NCBI GenBank assembly: GCA_905478225.1
Contig: CAJQHR010000038.1
Span: forward strand, 1-37,763
DNA: 37,763 nt
From: an uncultured Crocinitomix sp.
GTDB taxonomy: Bacteria > Bacteroidota > Bacteroidia > Flavobacteriales_D > Crocinitomicaceae
Direction: 5' to 3'
Shown here one piece after another: positions 1-7,428 of this stretch; positions within the stretch are counted from its first letter, which is position 1, and each line of letters begins with the position of its first letter. The translations under genes were made by a program, and so were the position numbers. Below the pieces are notes generated by a model that was not told the DNA's origin, ran no database searches, and saw only the letters and a program-made list of their open reading frames with translations.

Positions 1-221
1 AAAATGGGCTGAACATTTTTGCGCTGCTGCAATGCGGCATTCAAGCCCGTATTATCATTTAACCGAAGATCGCGTCTAAACCAAAAATAGGATGTTTTTT
101 CCATTACTTATATTACTGACTTGATAACAGTTAAATCGTTAGATTGTTTAAACAAAGGCGGACTTTATTCGCGTTAAATCGGGTATTTCGACTCAATTAA
201 TCGACTATGTAAGATGTGTAA

Positions 222-1109
222 TTAGTTTCGTGTAACCGATCCAAATTCAAATGCAGATGCAGGTTTGTTTTCCATGGGATAGATGCCATGCGCTTCCATG
301 TTTTCTGAAATTTCAGAAGTTAGAATGGTAAGGAAATTCCCCATTTGATCTCCCATTTTAGGGGAAATGGTAATTCGGAGATAAAATGAACTCAGATCAA
401 TCGGAAAGCTGTAATTCTGGGAAAAATGTTCGTCTATACTTCTAATAAAATCTTCTCCTGGGAATCCGGGTGCAAAATCGTGATCTCCAAAATTGTTTCG
501 ATCATCTGCTCCCCTCACTTTATCAAACTTACCAATTGGTAATATCAGACTACAGTTAGAAACACTTGCTTCATACGTCCAGTTATTATCCAATTCAGGC
601 AAATATAAAGTGGGTTCATCCATTCCTCCAGGATAGTAAAACCAAACCCCAGCCTTTTCGTCTATTTCAAGTGAATTGTCTGTAGGAGTGGCAATCCAAT
701 AGGCGCCATCCACCAGAGATAAGTCTATTCCAATTCCATTCGGATGATTAGTCGAAAGCGTTAGATTGTCTCCCTCAAAATCTCCTCCCAAAAACTTGTA
801 ATCGCTTGGGTAGGGATTGTTGTCGTATGGATTTTCGACAGTAATCATAAATGAAGTCGCGGCTTTTAATAATTTCTTGTCTACATCAAATGACATGACT
901 TCTGCACCTCCATCCTCTAAGTCAAATTGATTTCCAGTAAATTGCCCTATTGAAATTGGCTTATTATCTACAATTATCCAACCTTCATAGTCTGAATGCG
1001 GTAGGTTTTGTAATCGCAATTCTAGATTTGCTGTTCCTTCTTTTTTACATGATGTGAAAATGAATAGACTTGCAAATGTTAACAGGATGATTTTTTTAAA
1101 AGCCCTCAT
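222..1109 (-). CDS. Lipoprotein with two anti-sigma-K (RskA-like) extracytoplasmic modules
   Basis: A 295-residue probable lipoprotein. The N terminus is a short hydrophobic segment ending in a lipobox-like FTSCKK, so Cys21 is the likely lipidated residue. The first module, about residues 28-130, contains YEGWIIVDNKPISIGQF, which resembles the C-terminal extracytoplasmic domain of RskA-type anti-sigma factors (a W-x-V-x-G-x-P-x-x-x-G-x-F pattern). A second, more diverged copy begins near residue 154 (GVWFYYPGG, then LPELDNNWTYEASVSNCSL), so the protein looks like an internal duplication. There is no cytoplasmic sigma-binding domain and no adjacent sigma factor, so an anti-sigma role is unlikely; a periplasmic or surface role is inferred. 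It stands alone and divergent from the gene at 1379. The family assignment is by eye and moderate. Confidence 0.7.
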   Translation of the reverse strand: MRAFKKIILLTFASLFIFTSCKKEGTANLELRLQNLPHSDYEGWIIVDNKPISIGQFTGNQFDLEDGGAEVMSFDVDKKLLKAATSFMITVENPYDNNPYPSDYKFLGGDFEGDNLTLSTNHPNGIGIDLSLVDGAYWIATPTDNSLEIDEKAGVWFYYPGGMDEPTLYLPELDNNWTYEASVSNCSLILPIGKFDKVRGADDRNNFGDHDFAPGFPGEDFIRSIDEHFSQNYSFPIDLSSFYLRITISPKMGDQMGNFLTILTSEISENMEAHGIYPMENKPASAFEFGSVTRN

Positions 1110-1210
1110 ATTTTCTGGATTTTGTTTAATACAAACTACGGACTTATACTAAATATTGTAAATACCAGAAATTTCCCACAAAATAGTCAAATCAAATTAA
1201 ATAACTGATA

Positions 1211-1239
1211 TTGAGCGGGTTAAATATTTTTTACATTTG
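1211..1239 (+). promoter_or_regulatory. Candidate Bacteroidota promoter
   Basis: TTG at 1211-1213 and TACATTTG at 1232-1239 are separated by 18 nt. This matches the primary sigma factor consensus of the phylum (about TTG, 17-20 nt, TAnnTTTG). It points at the gene starting at 1379, leaving a leader of roughly 130 nt. The match is by eye and no transcription start is known. Confidence 0.4.
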
Positions 1240-1378
1240 GTAGACAGATATAGAAATCAATAATTAAGGCTTATAATTAACCTTTTTTATTGAAGAGAGA
1301 GGGTGAAAATCGTCAAATCTTTAACATCTGACCTCTAATAATAATTGAGAACTGCAATGTTGCCGTTGTTTTGTTTGA

Positions 1379-1741
1379 ATGATTAATTGGGAACTATCTT
1401 TAGGTATGTTTAAATGGATTGTTCCGCTATTATTATTGACTGGTTATGCGGGAACAAGTATAGATGAGTCTCTAGAATTAGATGGTGAAATCATAGAATA
1501 TGTGCCAACTCCAATTCTCCCAAAAGATAAAAGGGATACAGCCAATACACAACAGCAATCCATTTGTTTACCGCCACCTTCTGATCAGTTTTTAAAATTG
1601 AAAGAAAAGGCGTATGTAGGTGTTTATGAATATTTAATTCTAACCCTCGATTCATTAGATGAACGAATAATAATACTTGTTGACGACTATTGTGGCAGAA
1701 CAGAGTGGGAGCAAGATTTTAAAGGTGGCGTTTATTATTAA
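1379..1741 (+). CDS. Hypothetical protein, probably the 5' part of a broken gene
   Basis: A 120-residue product I do not recognise. Residues 10-25 (MFKWIVPLLLLTGYAG) are hydrophobic and look like a signal peptide or anchor, so the real start may be the ATG at 1406 rather than 1379. The rest is acidic, with a CGRTEWEQDF segment near the end. The frame closes with TAA at 1739-1741, but the same frame then stays open for 75 codons to TGA at 1967-1969. That continuation has coding-like composition but no good start codon. The simplest reading is one gene interrupted by a nonsense codon. It lies downstream of a plausible promoter at 1211-1239. Confidence 0.5.
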   Translation: MINWELSLGMFKWIVPLLLLTGYAGTSIDESLELDGEIIEYVPTPILPKDKRDTANTQQQSICLPPPSDQFLKLKEKAYVGVYEYLILTLDSLDERIIILVDDYCGRTEWEQDFKGGVYY

Positions 1742-1969
1742 CAAATCATCTACCATGAAGTAGGGGGTGGGGGGGAATTACGCACAAAGTGCAGAAATAA
1801 AAGTGATTTTTTGCGCGTACTCAGCTCGGTAATTGAGTTGAAGGATGATCCTGACCCAGACAGTTGGAAGCAAGAATATATGTGGAAAAACGACTCTACC
1901 TTATATGAATCTGAGTGTTATTTAAAGCGTTGCTTTAGAACGCTGCCGAAGCATTACTTTTTATGGTGA
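1379..1969 (+). pseudogene. Possible interrupted gene: one frame with an internal TAA
   Basis: Translating in a single frame from 1379 gives 120 residues, TAA at 1739-1741, then QIIYHEVGGGGELRTKC and onward to TGA at 1967-1969. The second part includes segments such as DPDPDSWKQEYMWKNDSTL that read like real protein. It begins next to a G-rich tract (GGGGGTGGGGGGG, 1763-1775). No ATG lies near the front of the second part; the first in-frame ATG comes late, at about codon 49. A nonsense mutation in a gene of about 196 codons is inferred. A sequencing error or two separate small genes would also explain it. Confidence 0.4.
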
Positions 1970-1984
1970 TTTATAGCCCTAATC

Positions 1985-2386
1985 ATGACCATTATATTCG
2001 TAAAGATATTGCCCACTCAGGATTGGAGAAATTTCTTTTTTATAATCTCACTTCTTCTTTCGGTGAATATTTTATTGATACTGTTTCTGATATTGTTTGT
2101 CGGCAGGCGATTTGTAACGCTGTTAGAGTTAGAAGAGGACCTTCTCAAAATTGACTATTTAGATTTTAATGAATCAAAATCAATTGTCATTCGGCGTGAA
2201 GACTTAACCTACAGACTCTATATCGGGAGTTGGTGGTTTAAATATAAAGGGTTCGATTTTTTAGAGAACGATAAAGTTGTGATGAATCAACTCTCTTATG
2301 CAAAATGGTCGATTTCACAAATGAAAGAAATCACGAAATTTCTTCAAAATGAAGGGATAAAAAAGCCTTTTGGCGAAAATCTTTAG
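1985..2386 (+). CDS. Small membrane protein of unknown function
   Basis: A 133-residue product I do not recognise. Residues 16-43 form one strongly hydrophobic segment (FFFIISLLLSVNILLILFLILFVG), so it is probably a single-pass or hairpin membrane protein. The C-terminal 85 residues are soluble and include SIVIRREDLTYRLYIGSWW and a Lys/Glu-rich terminal helix. It starts 15 nt after the TGA at 1967-1969 and is in the same frame as the broken gene upstream, so it could be co-transcribed with it or be its 3' remnant. The alternative overlapping frame at 1963-2154 is shorter and less protein-like. Confidence 0.55.
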   Translation: MTIIFVKILPTQDWRNFFFIISLLLSVNILLILFLILFVGRRFVTLLELEEDLLKIDYLDFNESKSIVIRREDLTYRLYIGSWWFKYKGFDFLENDKVVMNQLSYAKWSISQMKEITKFLQNEGIKKPFGENL

Positions 2387-2474
2387 AAGAGTCTCCTTTC
2401 ATCCGAAACGCATCACTCACTACTTCATTTACAACACAAGACAATTCTAAAAACTCAATACTGTAATAGCAAAC

Positions 2475-5189
2475 TTATTCATCCAAATTACTACTGAGCC
2501 ATTGTTTCATACGTTCAAGTTCTATTCCCTTCGCATCAGCCAAACGTTCTGCTTGATCGGTTTTTACTTTTCCAACACCAAAATAATGCGCTTCAGGATT
2601 TGCGAAATACCAACCACTAACAGAAGCTGTTGGATACATTGCCATGGATTCAGTTAATGAAACGCCCGTTAGTTTCTCGGCGTTTAGAATCTTGAATAAA
2701 CCAGGCTTTTCGGTATGGTCAGGGTTTGCAGGATATCCTGGCGCAGGTCGTATGCCACGGTATTTTTCTTTGATTAGTTCAGCCTTTTCAAGAGCAGTTT
2801 CTTCATAGCCCCAGTAGGACTGACGTACTATTTCATGAAGTCGTTCAGCAAACGCTTCAGCCAGTCTGTCCGCTAATGCTTTCAGCAGAATCGAGTTATA
2901 ATCATCATGGTCAGCTTCAAATTCAGCCACCTTCTTTTCAATGCCTAATCCTGTTGTTACTACAAATCCACCGATATAATCTTTAATACCACTTTCTTTT
3001 GGTGCAATAAAATCTGCCACACAAACATTGTTTGCCGCTTTCGCTTTTTTCAATTGCTGGCGCATTCCAAATTGCGTATGCAAAACAGTGTCTCGATTCT
3101 CATTCGTGTAAATCTCAATGTCGTCATCATTCACAGAGTTCGCTGGCCAAATTCCAACACTAGCTTTGGCAGTAAGCCATTTTTCTGAAATAATTGTATC
3201 CAACATGGCATTTGCTTCACGATAAAGTTTTGTGGCTTCTTCGCCCATGGCTTCATGCTCTAAAATAGCGGGATATTTCCCACGAAGTTCCCACGTGTGG
3301 AAAAACGGTGTCCAATCAATATATTCACGCAACTCATTCAAATCATAATCGTTTAATTGCTCAATGCCATTTAATTTGGGTTTGGCAATTTCTGAAGTAT
3401 TCCAGTCGATATTGAATTTGTTCTGGCGCGCTTCTGCAAGGGATAAGAACTTTTTAAATCCCTTTTTCTTAGCGTAATTTTTTCTGACCGTCTCGTATTC
3501 GTCTTTAATATTATCGACAAATGCATCTTTTTTATCACCCAATAAATCACTCACAACCGTAACAGATCGTGAAGCATCCAAAACATGAATGGTTTGTCCT
3601 TTTGTATAATGTTGATCAATTTTAACCGCCGTATGAACTTTAGAAGTAGTTGCGCCACCAATTAGTAAAGGTAAATCCATACCCAAAAGTTCCATTTCTT
3701 TGGCCACATGCGCCATCTCATCTAAAGAGGGCGTAATTAAACCACTTAAACCGATCACATCTACTTGATGTTCTTTAGCCGCTTCTAATATTTTATTAGC
3801 AGGAACCATTACACCCAAATCAATAATATCGTAATTGTTGCATCCTAAAACTACGGCAACAATGTTTTTGCCAATGTCATGCACATCTCCTTTAACAGTT
3901 GCCATGAGTACTTTTCCTTTAGACCGATTGTCTGTTTTAGAGGCTTCGATATAAGGAAGGAGGTAGGCCACAGCTTTTTTCATGACTCGGGCGGATTTTA
4001 CGACCTGTGGTAAGAACATTTTTCCGGCTCCAAAAAGGTCGCCAACAACGTTCATTCCGTTCATTAAATAACCTTCAATCACTTCAATTGGTTCATCCAC
4101 TATTTGGCGCGCTTCTTCTACATCTTCCAAGATAAAATCGGCGACTCCTTTTACCAATGAATGTGTGAGTCGTTCTTGTAAAGTTCCTTCGCGCCACTCT
4201 AAATTAACCACTCTCACTTTACCACTGCCTGATACCGTTTCGGCAAATTCTAATAAGCGTTCGGTAGCATCTTCTCGGCGGTCTAAAAGAACATCCTCCA
4301 CATGATTCAATAAATCAGTTGGAATGTCATCATAGATTTCTAACATAGCAGGATTGACAATTCCCATGTCTAATCCTTCATTAATTGCGTGATAAAGAAA
4401 AGCAGAGTGCATAGCCTCACGCACTTTATTGTTTCCTCTAAATGAAAATGAAACATTACTAATTCCTCCACTTACATGAGCTCCAGGAAGGTTTTCGCGA
4501 ATCCACCGTGTTGCCAAGAAAAAATCAATGGCGTTTCTGCGGTGTTCATCCATTCCTGTCGCTACTGGAAAAACGTTCGGATCAAAAATAATGTCCTGTG
4601 GTGGAAATCCCACTTCGTTGACTAAAATTCGGTATGATTCTTCACAGATTTGGATTCTTCGCTGATAGGTATCTGCCTGCCCCAATTCGTCAAAGGCCAT
4701 AACTACAACCGCAGCGCCATATTGGCGAATTTTTTTCGCTTCGGAAACAAATTTTGCCTTTCCTTCTTTTAAGCTAATTGAGTTGACTATGCACTTGCCT
4801 TGAACACATTGTAGTCCTGCCTCAACAATTTCCCATTTTGAAGAGTCAATCATAATAGGAACCCGAGAGATATCTGGTTCAGAAGCGATTAAATTGAGAA
4901 ATTTAACCATGGCCTCTTTTCCATCAATCAAACCATCATCCATATTAATGTCAATGATTTGTGCACCACCTTCTACTTGGTCGCGCGCAACTGAAAGTGC
5001 TTCGTCAAATTCATCATTCATTATGAGTCGAAGAAATTTTCGAGATCCAGCAACATTGGTACGTTCACCAATATTTATAAAATTAGTCTCATGTGTAACC
5101 TCTAAAGGTTCAAGCCCACTCAATTTCATATTTGGAAGATGCTCCCATTTGTAGTGATGGTTACCTTTGTAATCAGGATGTAAACTCAT
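2475..5189 (-). CDS. metH: Methionine synthase, C-terminal half (folate, cobalamin and activation domains)
   Basis: Cobalamin-dependent methionine synthase without the homocysteine domain, 904 residues. Domains in order: methyltetrahydrofolate (pterin) binding, about 30-300, with [14 protein letters not shown] and DINMDDG; cobalamin cap, about 320-415; B12-binding Rossmann domain, about 425-560, with DVHDIGKN at 435-442 (Asp435, His437, Gly440; His437 is the lower axial cobalt ligand); and the S-adenosylmethionine reactivation domain, about 590-890, with [12 protein letters not shown]. The missing homocysteine domain is encoded at 5786-6766. The halves sum to 1230 residues, close to single-chain MetH of E. 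coli. The ATG at 5189 leaves a 127-nt gap after the QueF-like gene. Expression is probably governed by the SAM-I riboswitch at the head of the operon. The assignment is secure. Confidence 0.97.
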   Translation of the reverse strand: MSLHPDYKGNHHYKWEHLPNMKLSGLEPLEVTHETNFINIGERTNVAGSRKFLRLIMNDEFDEALSVARDQVEGGAQIIDINMDDGLIDGKEAMVKFLNLIASEPDISRVPIMIDSSKWEIVEAGLQCVQGKCIVNSISLKEGKAKFVSEAKKIRQYGAAVVVMAFDELGQADTYQRRIQICEESYRILVNEVGFPPQDIIFDPNVFPVATGMDEHRRNAIDFFLATRWIRENLPGAHVSGGISNVSFSFRGNNKVREAMHSAFLYHAINEGLDMGIVNPAMLEIYDDIPTDLLNHVEDVLLDRREDATERLLEFAETVSGSGKVRVVNLEWREGTLQERLTHSLVKGVADFILEDVEEARQIVDEPIEVIEGYLMNGMNVVGDLFGAGKMFLPQVVKSARVMKKAVAYLLPYIEASKTDNRSKGKVLMATVKGDVHDIGKNIVAVVLGCNNYDIIDLGVMVPANKILEAAKEHQVDVIGLSGLITPSLDEMAHVAKEMELLGMDLPLLIGGATTSKVHTAVKIDQHYTKGQTIHVLDASRSVTVVSDLLGDKKDAFVDNIKDEYETVRKNYAKKKGFKKFLSLAEARQNKFNIDWNTSEIAKPKLNGIEQLNDYDLNELREYIDWTPFFHTWELRGKYPAILEHEAMGEEATKLYREANAMLDTIISEKWLTAKASVGIWPANSVNDDDIEIYTNENRDTVLHTQFGMRQQLKKAKAANNVCVADFIAPKESGIKDYIGGFVVTTGLGIEKKVAEFEADHDDYNSILLKALADRLAEAFAERLHEIVRQSYWGYEETALEKAELIKEKYRGIRPAPGYPANPDHTEKPGLFKILNAEKLTGVSLTESMAMYPTASVSGWYFANPEAHYFGVGKVKTDQAERLADAKGIELERMKQWLSSNLDE

Positions 5190-5223
5190 TGTTATCTCAG
5201 TTTTCTAGTAATTAGTCCATAGT

Positions 5224-5239
5224 CCCGATAACAATCGGG
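5224..5239. repeat. Small perfect palindrome (6-bp stem)
   Basis: CCCGAT, a 4-nt loop AACA, then ATCGGG. It lies in the 127-nt gap between the QueF-like gene and metH-C, about 35 nt upstream of the metH-C start. No T-run follows on either strand, so it is not a standard terminator. It could be a dispersed repeat, a transcript-processing hairpin or an attenuating structure inside the operon. Confidence 0.45.
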
Positions 5240-5316
5240 GCAGTGTTTTCAAGAAGCGTTCAAAATATTAATCACCTAATTTTATAGCGATCTATAATCT
5301 GTTTGCGAAGCCAACA

Positions 5317-5751
5317 TTACATGACTACACTCCAATTGTCATCCCCACTTTGACTTGCCCAATCTTTGAACTTTTCTTTTCCTCCTCTTGCTTCCCAATC
5401 TGAATCAATCGTTAATTTTGAACTAATCCCTCCTCTTGGATTACAGATCATCATTAATCTCAACCTTTCTGGCTCATAAACTTCCATCAAGTGATCATAA
5501 AACATATTGATCAACCTTTCATAAGATACAACAATGTCACGCAAGTGATAAGAGTATTGTTTCAATGATTTCAACTCCATAATTTTACCTTTTGGATAAA
5601 ATGTAATATAGATCGCTGCAAAATCAGGTTGTTCTTGAACACCTAAAAAAGTGAATTCAGGAATTTTAATTTTAATTTCGTAAGCTTCCTTGGTTGGATT
5701 TGGCAGAGCGATTAAGATTGAACTATCGATCTCTTTGTACAGTTTTGGCAT
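5317..5751 (-). CDS. QueF-like T-fold protein lacking the catalytic cysteine
   Basis: A 144-residue homologue of the preQ1 synthase QueF (7-cyano-7-deazaguanine reductase, tunnelling fold). It keeps PEFT at 31-34, QPDFAAIY at 41-48, the family motif ELKSLK at 59-64 and NPRGGIS at 104-110, all collinear with B. subtilis QueF. The active-site loop that reads SLCPKTG in QueF is here FLGVQE, one residue shorter. The nucleophilic cysteine (Cys55 in B. subtilis) is therefore absent, with Gly37 in its place. Asp43 is kept, while the His-Glu pair is Tyr77-Glu78. The only cysteine is Cys103, elsewhere in the fold. Nitrile reduction through a thioimide should be impossible, so the job has probably changed. 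It sits between the MetH halves, 34 nt after metH-N, in the riboswitch-controlled operon. Homology is fairly secure; function is unknown. Confidence 0.8.
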   Translation of the reverse strand: MPKLYKEIDSSILIALPNPTKEAYEIKIKIPEFTFLGVQEQPDFAAIYITFYPKGKIMELKSLKQYSYHLRDIVVSYERLINMFYDHLMEVYEPERLRLMMICNPRGGISSKLTIDSDWEARGGKEKFKDWASQSGDDNWSVVM

Positions 5752-5785
5752 TTTTTTTGTTTATAATGAATACTATGTTTTTGTT

Positions 5786-6766
5786 TTATGCGGAATAGTT
5801 GGCAGCTAAATCTGCCATTGCTTTGATGTGATCAGGAGTAGTTCCGCAACATCCTCCTACAATATTTACCAAGCCTTCATCTAAAAAAGTCTTGATTTGA
5901 TCCGCCATTATTTCAGGTGTTTCGTCATATTCACCCATTTCATTTGGCAAGCCAGCATTTGGATGGGCACTCGTGAAAAACGGGGCTTTATTCTTTAAAA
6001 TTTGAAGGTACGGTCGCAGAGCGCTTGCTCCTAAAGCACAATTTAATCCAATACTCAATAAGTTCGCGTGTTGAACAGAAACTAGAAAGGCTTCGGTTGT
6101 TTGACCAGATAAAGTTCTACCACTAGCATCCGTAATTGTGCCAGAAACCATGATGGGTAAATCAGTACCCAATTCATTTTGAACATCTTCAATAGCGAAA
6201 AGTGCCGCTTTAGCATTTAACGTATCAAAAATCGTTTCAACTAAAAGTAGGTCAGCGCCTCCTTCTATTAATCCTTTTACTTGCTCGGAGTATGCTACAA
6301 CCATTTTATCAAAAGTTGTGTTTCTGAATCCCGGGTCATTTACATCAGGTGAAAGTGATAAGGTGACATTTGTTGGTCCAATGGAGCCTGCAACGAATCT
6401 TGGTTTGTTCGGATTTTTAGCCGTGAATTCTTCACACACTTCTTTAGCCAGTTTGGCGCCGTGGAAATTAATATCGTAGGCTGCACGCTCCAGGTCATAA
6501 TCGGCTTGAGCAATAGTGGTTCCACTAAACGTATTGGTTTCAATAATATCCGCGCCCACTTCTAAATACTCGGCGTGTATCGCTTTGATAATGTCCGGGC
6601 GAGTTAATGACAATAGGTCATTGTTTCCTTTCAAAGAATTGGGGTGATCCTCAAACCATCCTCTGCGAAAGTCTTCCTCTTCTAGTTTGTAACGCTGAAT
6701 CATGGTTCCCATGGCGCCATCTAAAACAAGGACTCTTTTTTTTAATATTTCTCTAATTCCATCCAT
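5786..6766 (-). CDS. metH: Methionine synthase, N-terminal homocysteine S-methyltransferase half
   Basis: The 326-residue zinc-dependent homocysteine-binding barrel of MetH. It activates homocysteine as a thiolate for methyl transfer from methylcobalamin carried by the partner protein at 2475-5189. [10 protein letters not shown] at 15-24 is the family opening. The three zinc-ligand cysteines are visible: Cys243 in IGLNCALG, and Cys306-Cys307 in [11 protein letters not shown]. The ATG at 6766 is the first gene start after the SAM-I riboswitch. Encoding this domain separately is common in Bacteroidota, so it is not a frameshift artefact: each half has its own start and another gene lies between them. 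It could in principle act on other methyl donors, but the operon argues for methionine synthesis. Confidence 0.95.
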   Translation of the reverse strand: MDGIREILKKRVLVLDGAMGTMIQRYKLEEEDFRRGWFEDHPNSLKGNNDLLSLTRPDIIKAIHAEYLEVGADIIETNTFSGTTIAQADYDLERAAYDINFHGAKLAKEVCEEFTAKNPNKPRFVAGSIGPTNVTLSLSPDVNDPGFRNTTFDKMVVAYSEQVKGLIEGGADLLLVETIFDTLNAKAALFAIEDVQNELGTDLPIMVSGTITDASGRTLSGQTTEAFLVSVQHANLLSIGLNCALGASALRPYLQILKNKAPFFTSAHPNAGLPNEMGEYDETPEIMADQIKTFLDEGLVNIVGGCCGTTPDHIKAMADLAANYSA

Positions 6767-6821
6767 AATCTGAATGAAAAGTAGTGTGACCGGAAATTCG
6801 TTTTAAAGCGAATGTTGAAAT

Positions 6822-6934
6822 CTTATAGCGTTTAAGCACAAATCTGCTAAACTGGAATTGGCACCTTATCCTCATCTCAATGAGTTAGGTTGCCAAGGTT
6901 TCAAAGGGCCGGTCCCTCCACCTTTCTTTATAAG
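6822..6934 (-). ncRNA. SAM-I (S-box) riboswitch
   Basis: The minus strand from 6934 to 6822 carries the S-box core: CTTATA opens P1, followed by AGGTGGAGGGA, GGCCCTTTGAAACC, GGCAACC, AGGTGCCAATTCC, and TATAAG closes P1 (6822-6827 pairs with 6929-6934). This element senses S-adenosylmethionine and lowers expression when SAM is abundant. It lies 55 nt upstream of metH-N, the first gene of the operon. In the expression platform the only obvious hairpin is ATTCG/CGAAT without a T-run, so control may be translational or use a structure I cannot predict by eye. Confidence 0.95.
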
Positions 6935-6959
6935 TACATTAATAAATTAAGAACTGTCA

Positions 6960-6990
6960 CAAAGTTAAGTCTAATCTTTTTAAAAGCAAA
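6960..6990 (-). promoter_or_regulatory. Promoter of the metH operon
   Basis: On the minus strand TTTG (6990-6987) and TAACTTTG (6967-6960) are separated by 19 nt. Both elements match the Bacteroidota sigma consensus exactly. The predicted transcript start is about 7 nt downstream, some 15-20 nt before the first helix of the SAM-I riboswitch, as expected for a riboswitch leader. Confidence 0.7.
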
Positions 6991-7027
6991 GTATTTTAGC
7001 TAAAGTTACCTATTGGAATGATTGATT

Positions 7028-7052
7028 AATAAAAAAGGTATTTGAAAAACCT
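7028..7052 (-). terminator. Weak intrinsic terminator candidate for the ABC exporter operon
   Basis: On the minus strand AGGTTTTT, one loop base, then AAATACCT form an imperfect stem with one mismatch, followed by a run of T and A. It lies about 140 nt after the small ORF at 7195 and just upstream of the metH promoter, where an operon boundary is expected. The stem is AT-rich and therefore uncertain. Confidence 0.35.
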
Positions 7053-7194
7053 CTTCTGATTTTTGGTGTCAGTCGATTTAAAACCATGTATTCGTCGAAA
7101 AATTCCAATTTATTTTAAAAAAATGCTTGGCGTGTGTACTAATATTCCATACATTAATAAAGAAGGATTTAAGATAGCCGCAAACCAACGGCCC

Positions 7195-7428
7195 CTAACT
7201 ATTTGACCGCATTCTGCGAATATCCCGTTGTGTGATGGTTTTCCCTTGTTTCGATTTTTTGTGAGTTGCGGAGGTCTTAGAATTCAATAAACTCTCGTAT
7301 AGGGCAGTCTCAATAAGCCCTTCTGATTGACTGCCCAAATCTGCCGGGTTAAAAGAGGAGAAATAGCTTGAGAAACCCCGACGTCTTAATTTAAAGTCAG
7401 AAAAATTAGATGACCTGCTGAATATCAC
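7195..7428 (-). CDS. Possible small basic Ser-rich protein (doubtful)
   Basis: An open frame of 77 codons starting at a GTG inside the last codons of the ABC exporter gene, overlapping it by 23 nt. The product is rich in Ser, Arg and Lys and ends in ITQRDIRRMRSNS. It has no membrane segment and I recognise no family. The overlap with the exporter stop resembles translational coupling, and without this ORF there would be a gap of about 400 nt before the metH promoter, so a real gene is plausible. It may also be noise. Confidence 0.35.
   Translation of the reverse strand: MIFSRSSNFSDFKLRRRGFSSYFSSFNPADLGSQSEGLIETALYESLLNSKTSATHKKSKQGKTITQRDIRRMRSNS

Noticed and set aside
1-79. Possible 3' end of a gene entering the window from the left (open frame to TAA at 77-79)
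   Set aside because: Only 25 codons are visible and another frame is also open to about 62; neither gives recognisable protein.
4894-5154. Plus-strand open frame opposite the metH-C pterin domain
   Set aside because: Shadow of a highly conserved domain with no leader or family match.
2475-6766. MetH as a frameshifted or broken single gene
   Set aside because: Each half has its own start, the domain border is clean, a third gene lies between them, and split MetH is normal in Bacteroidota.
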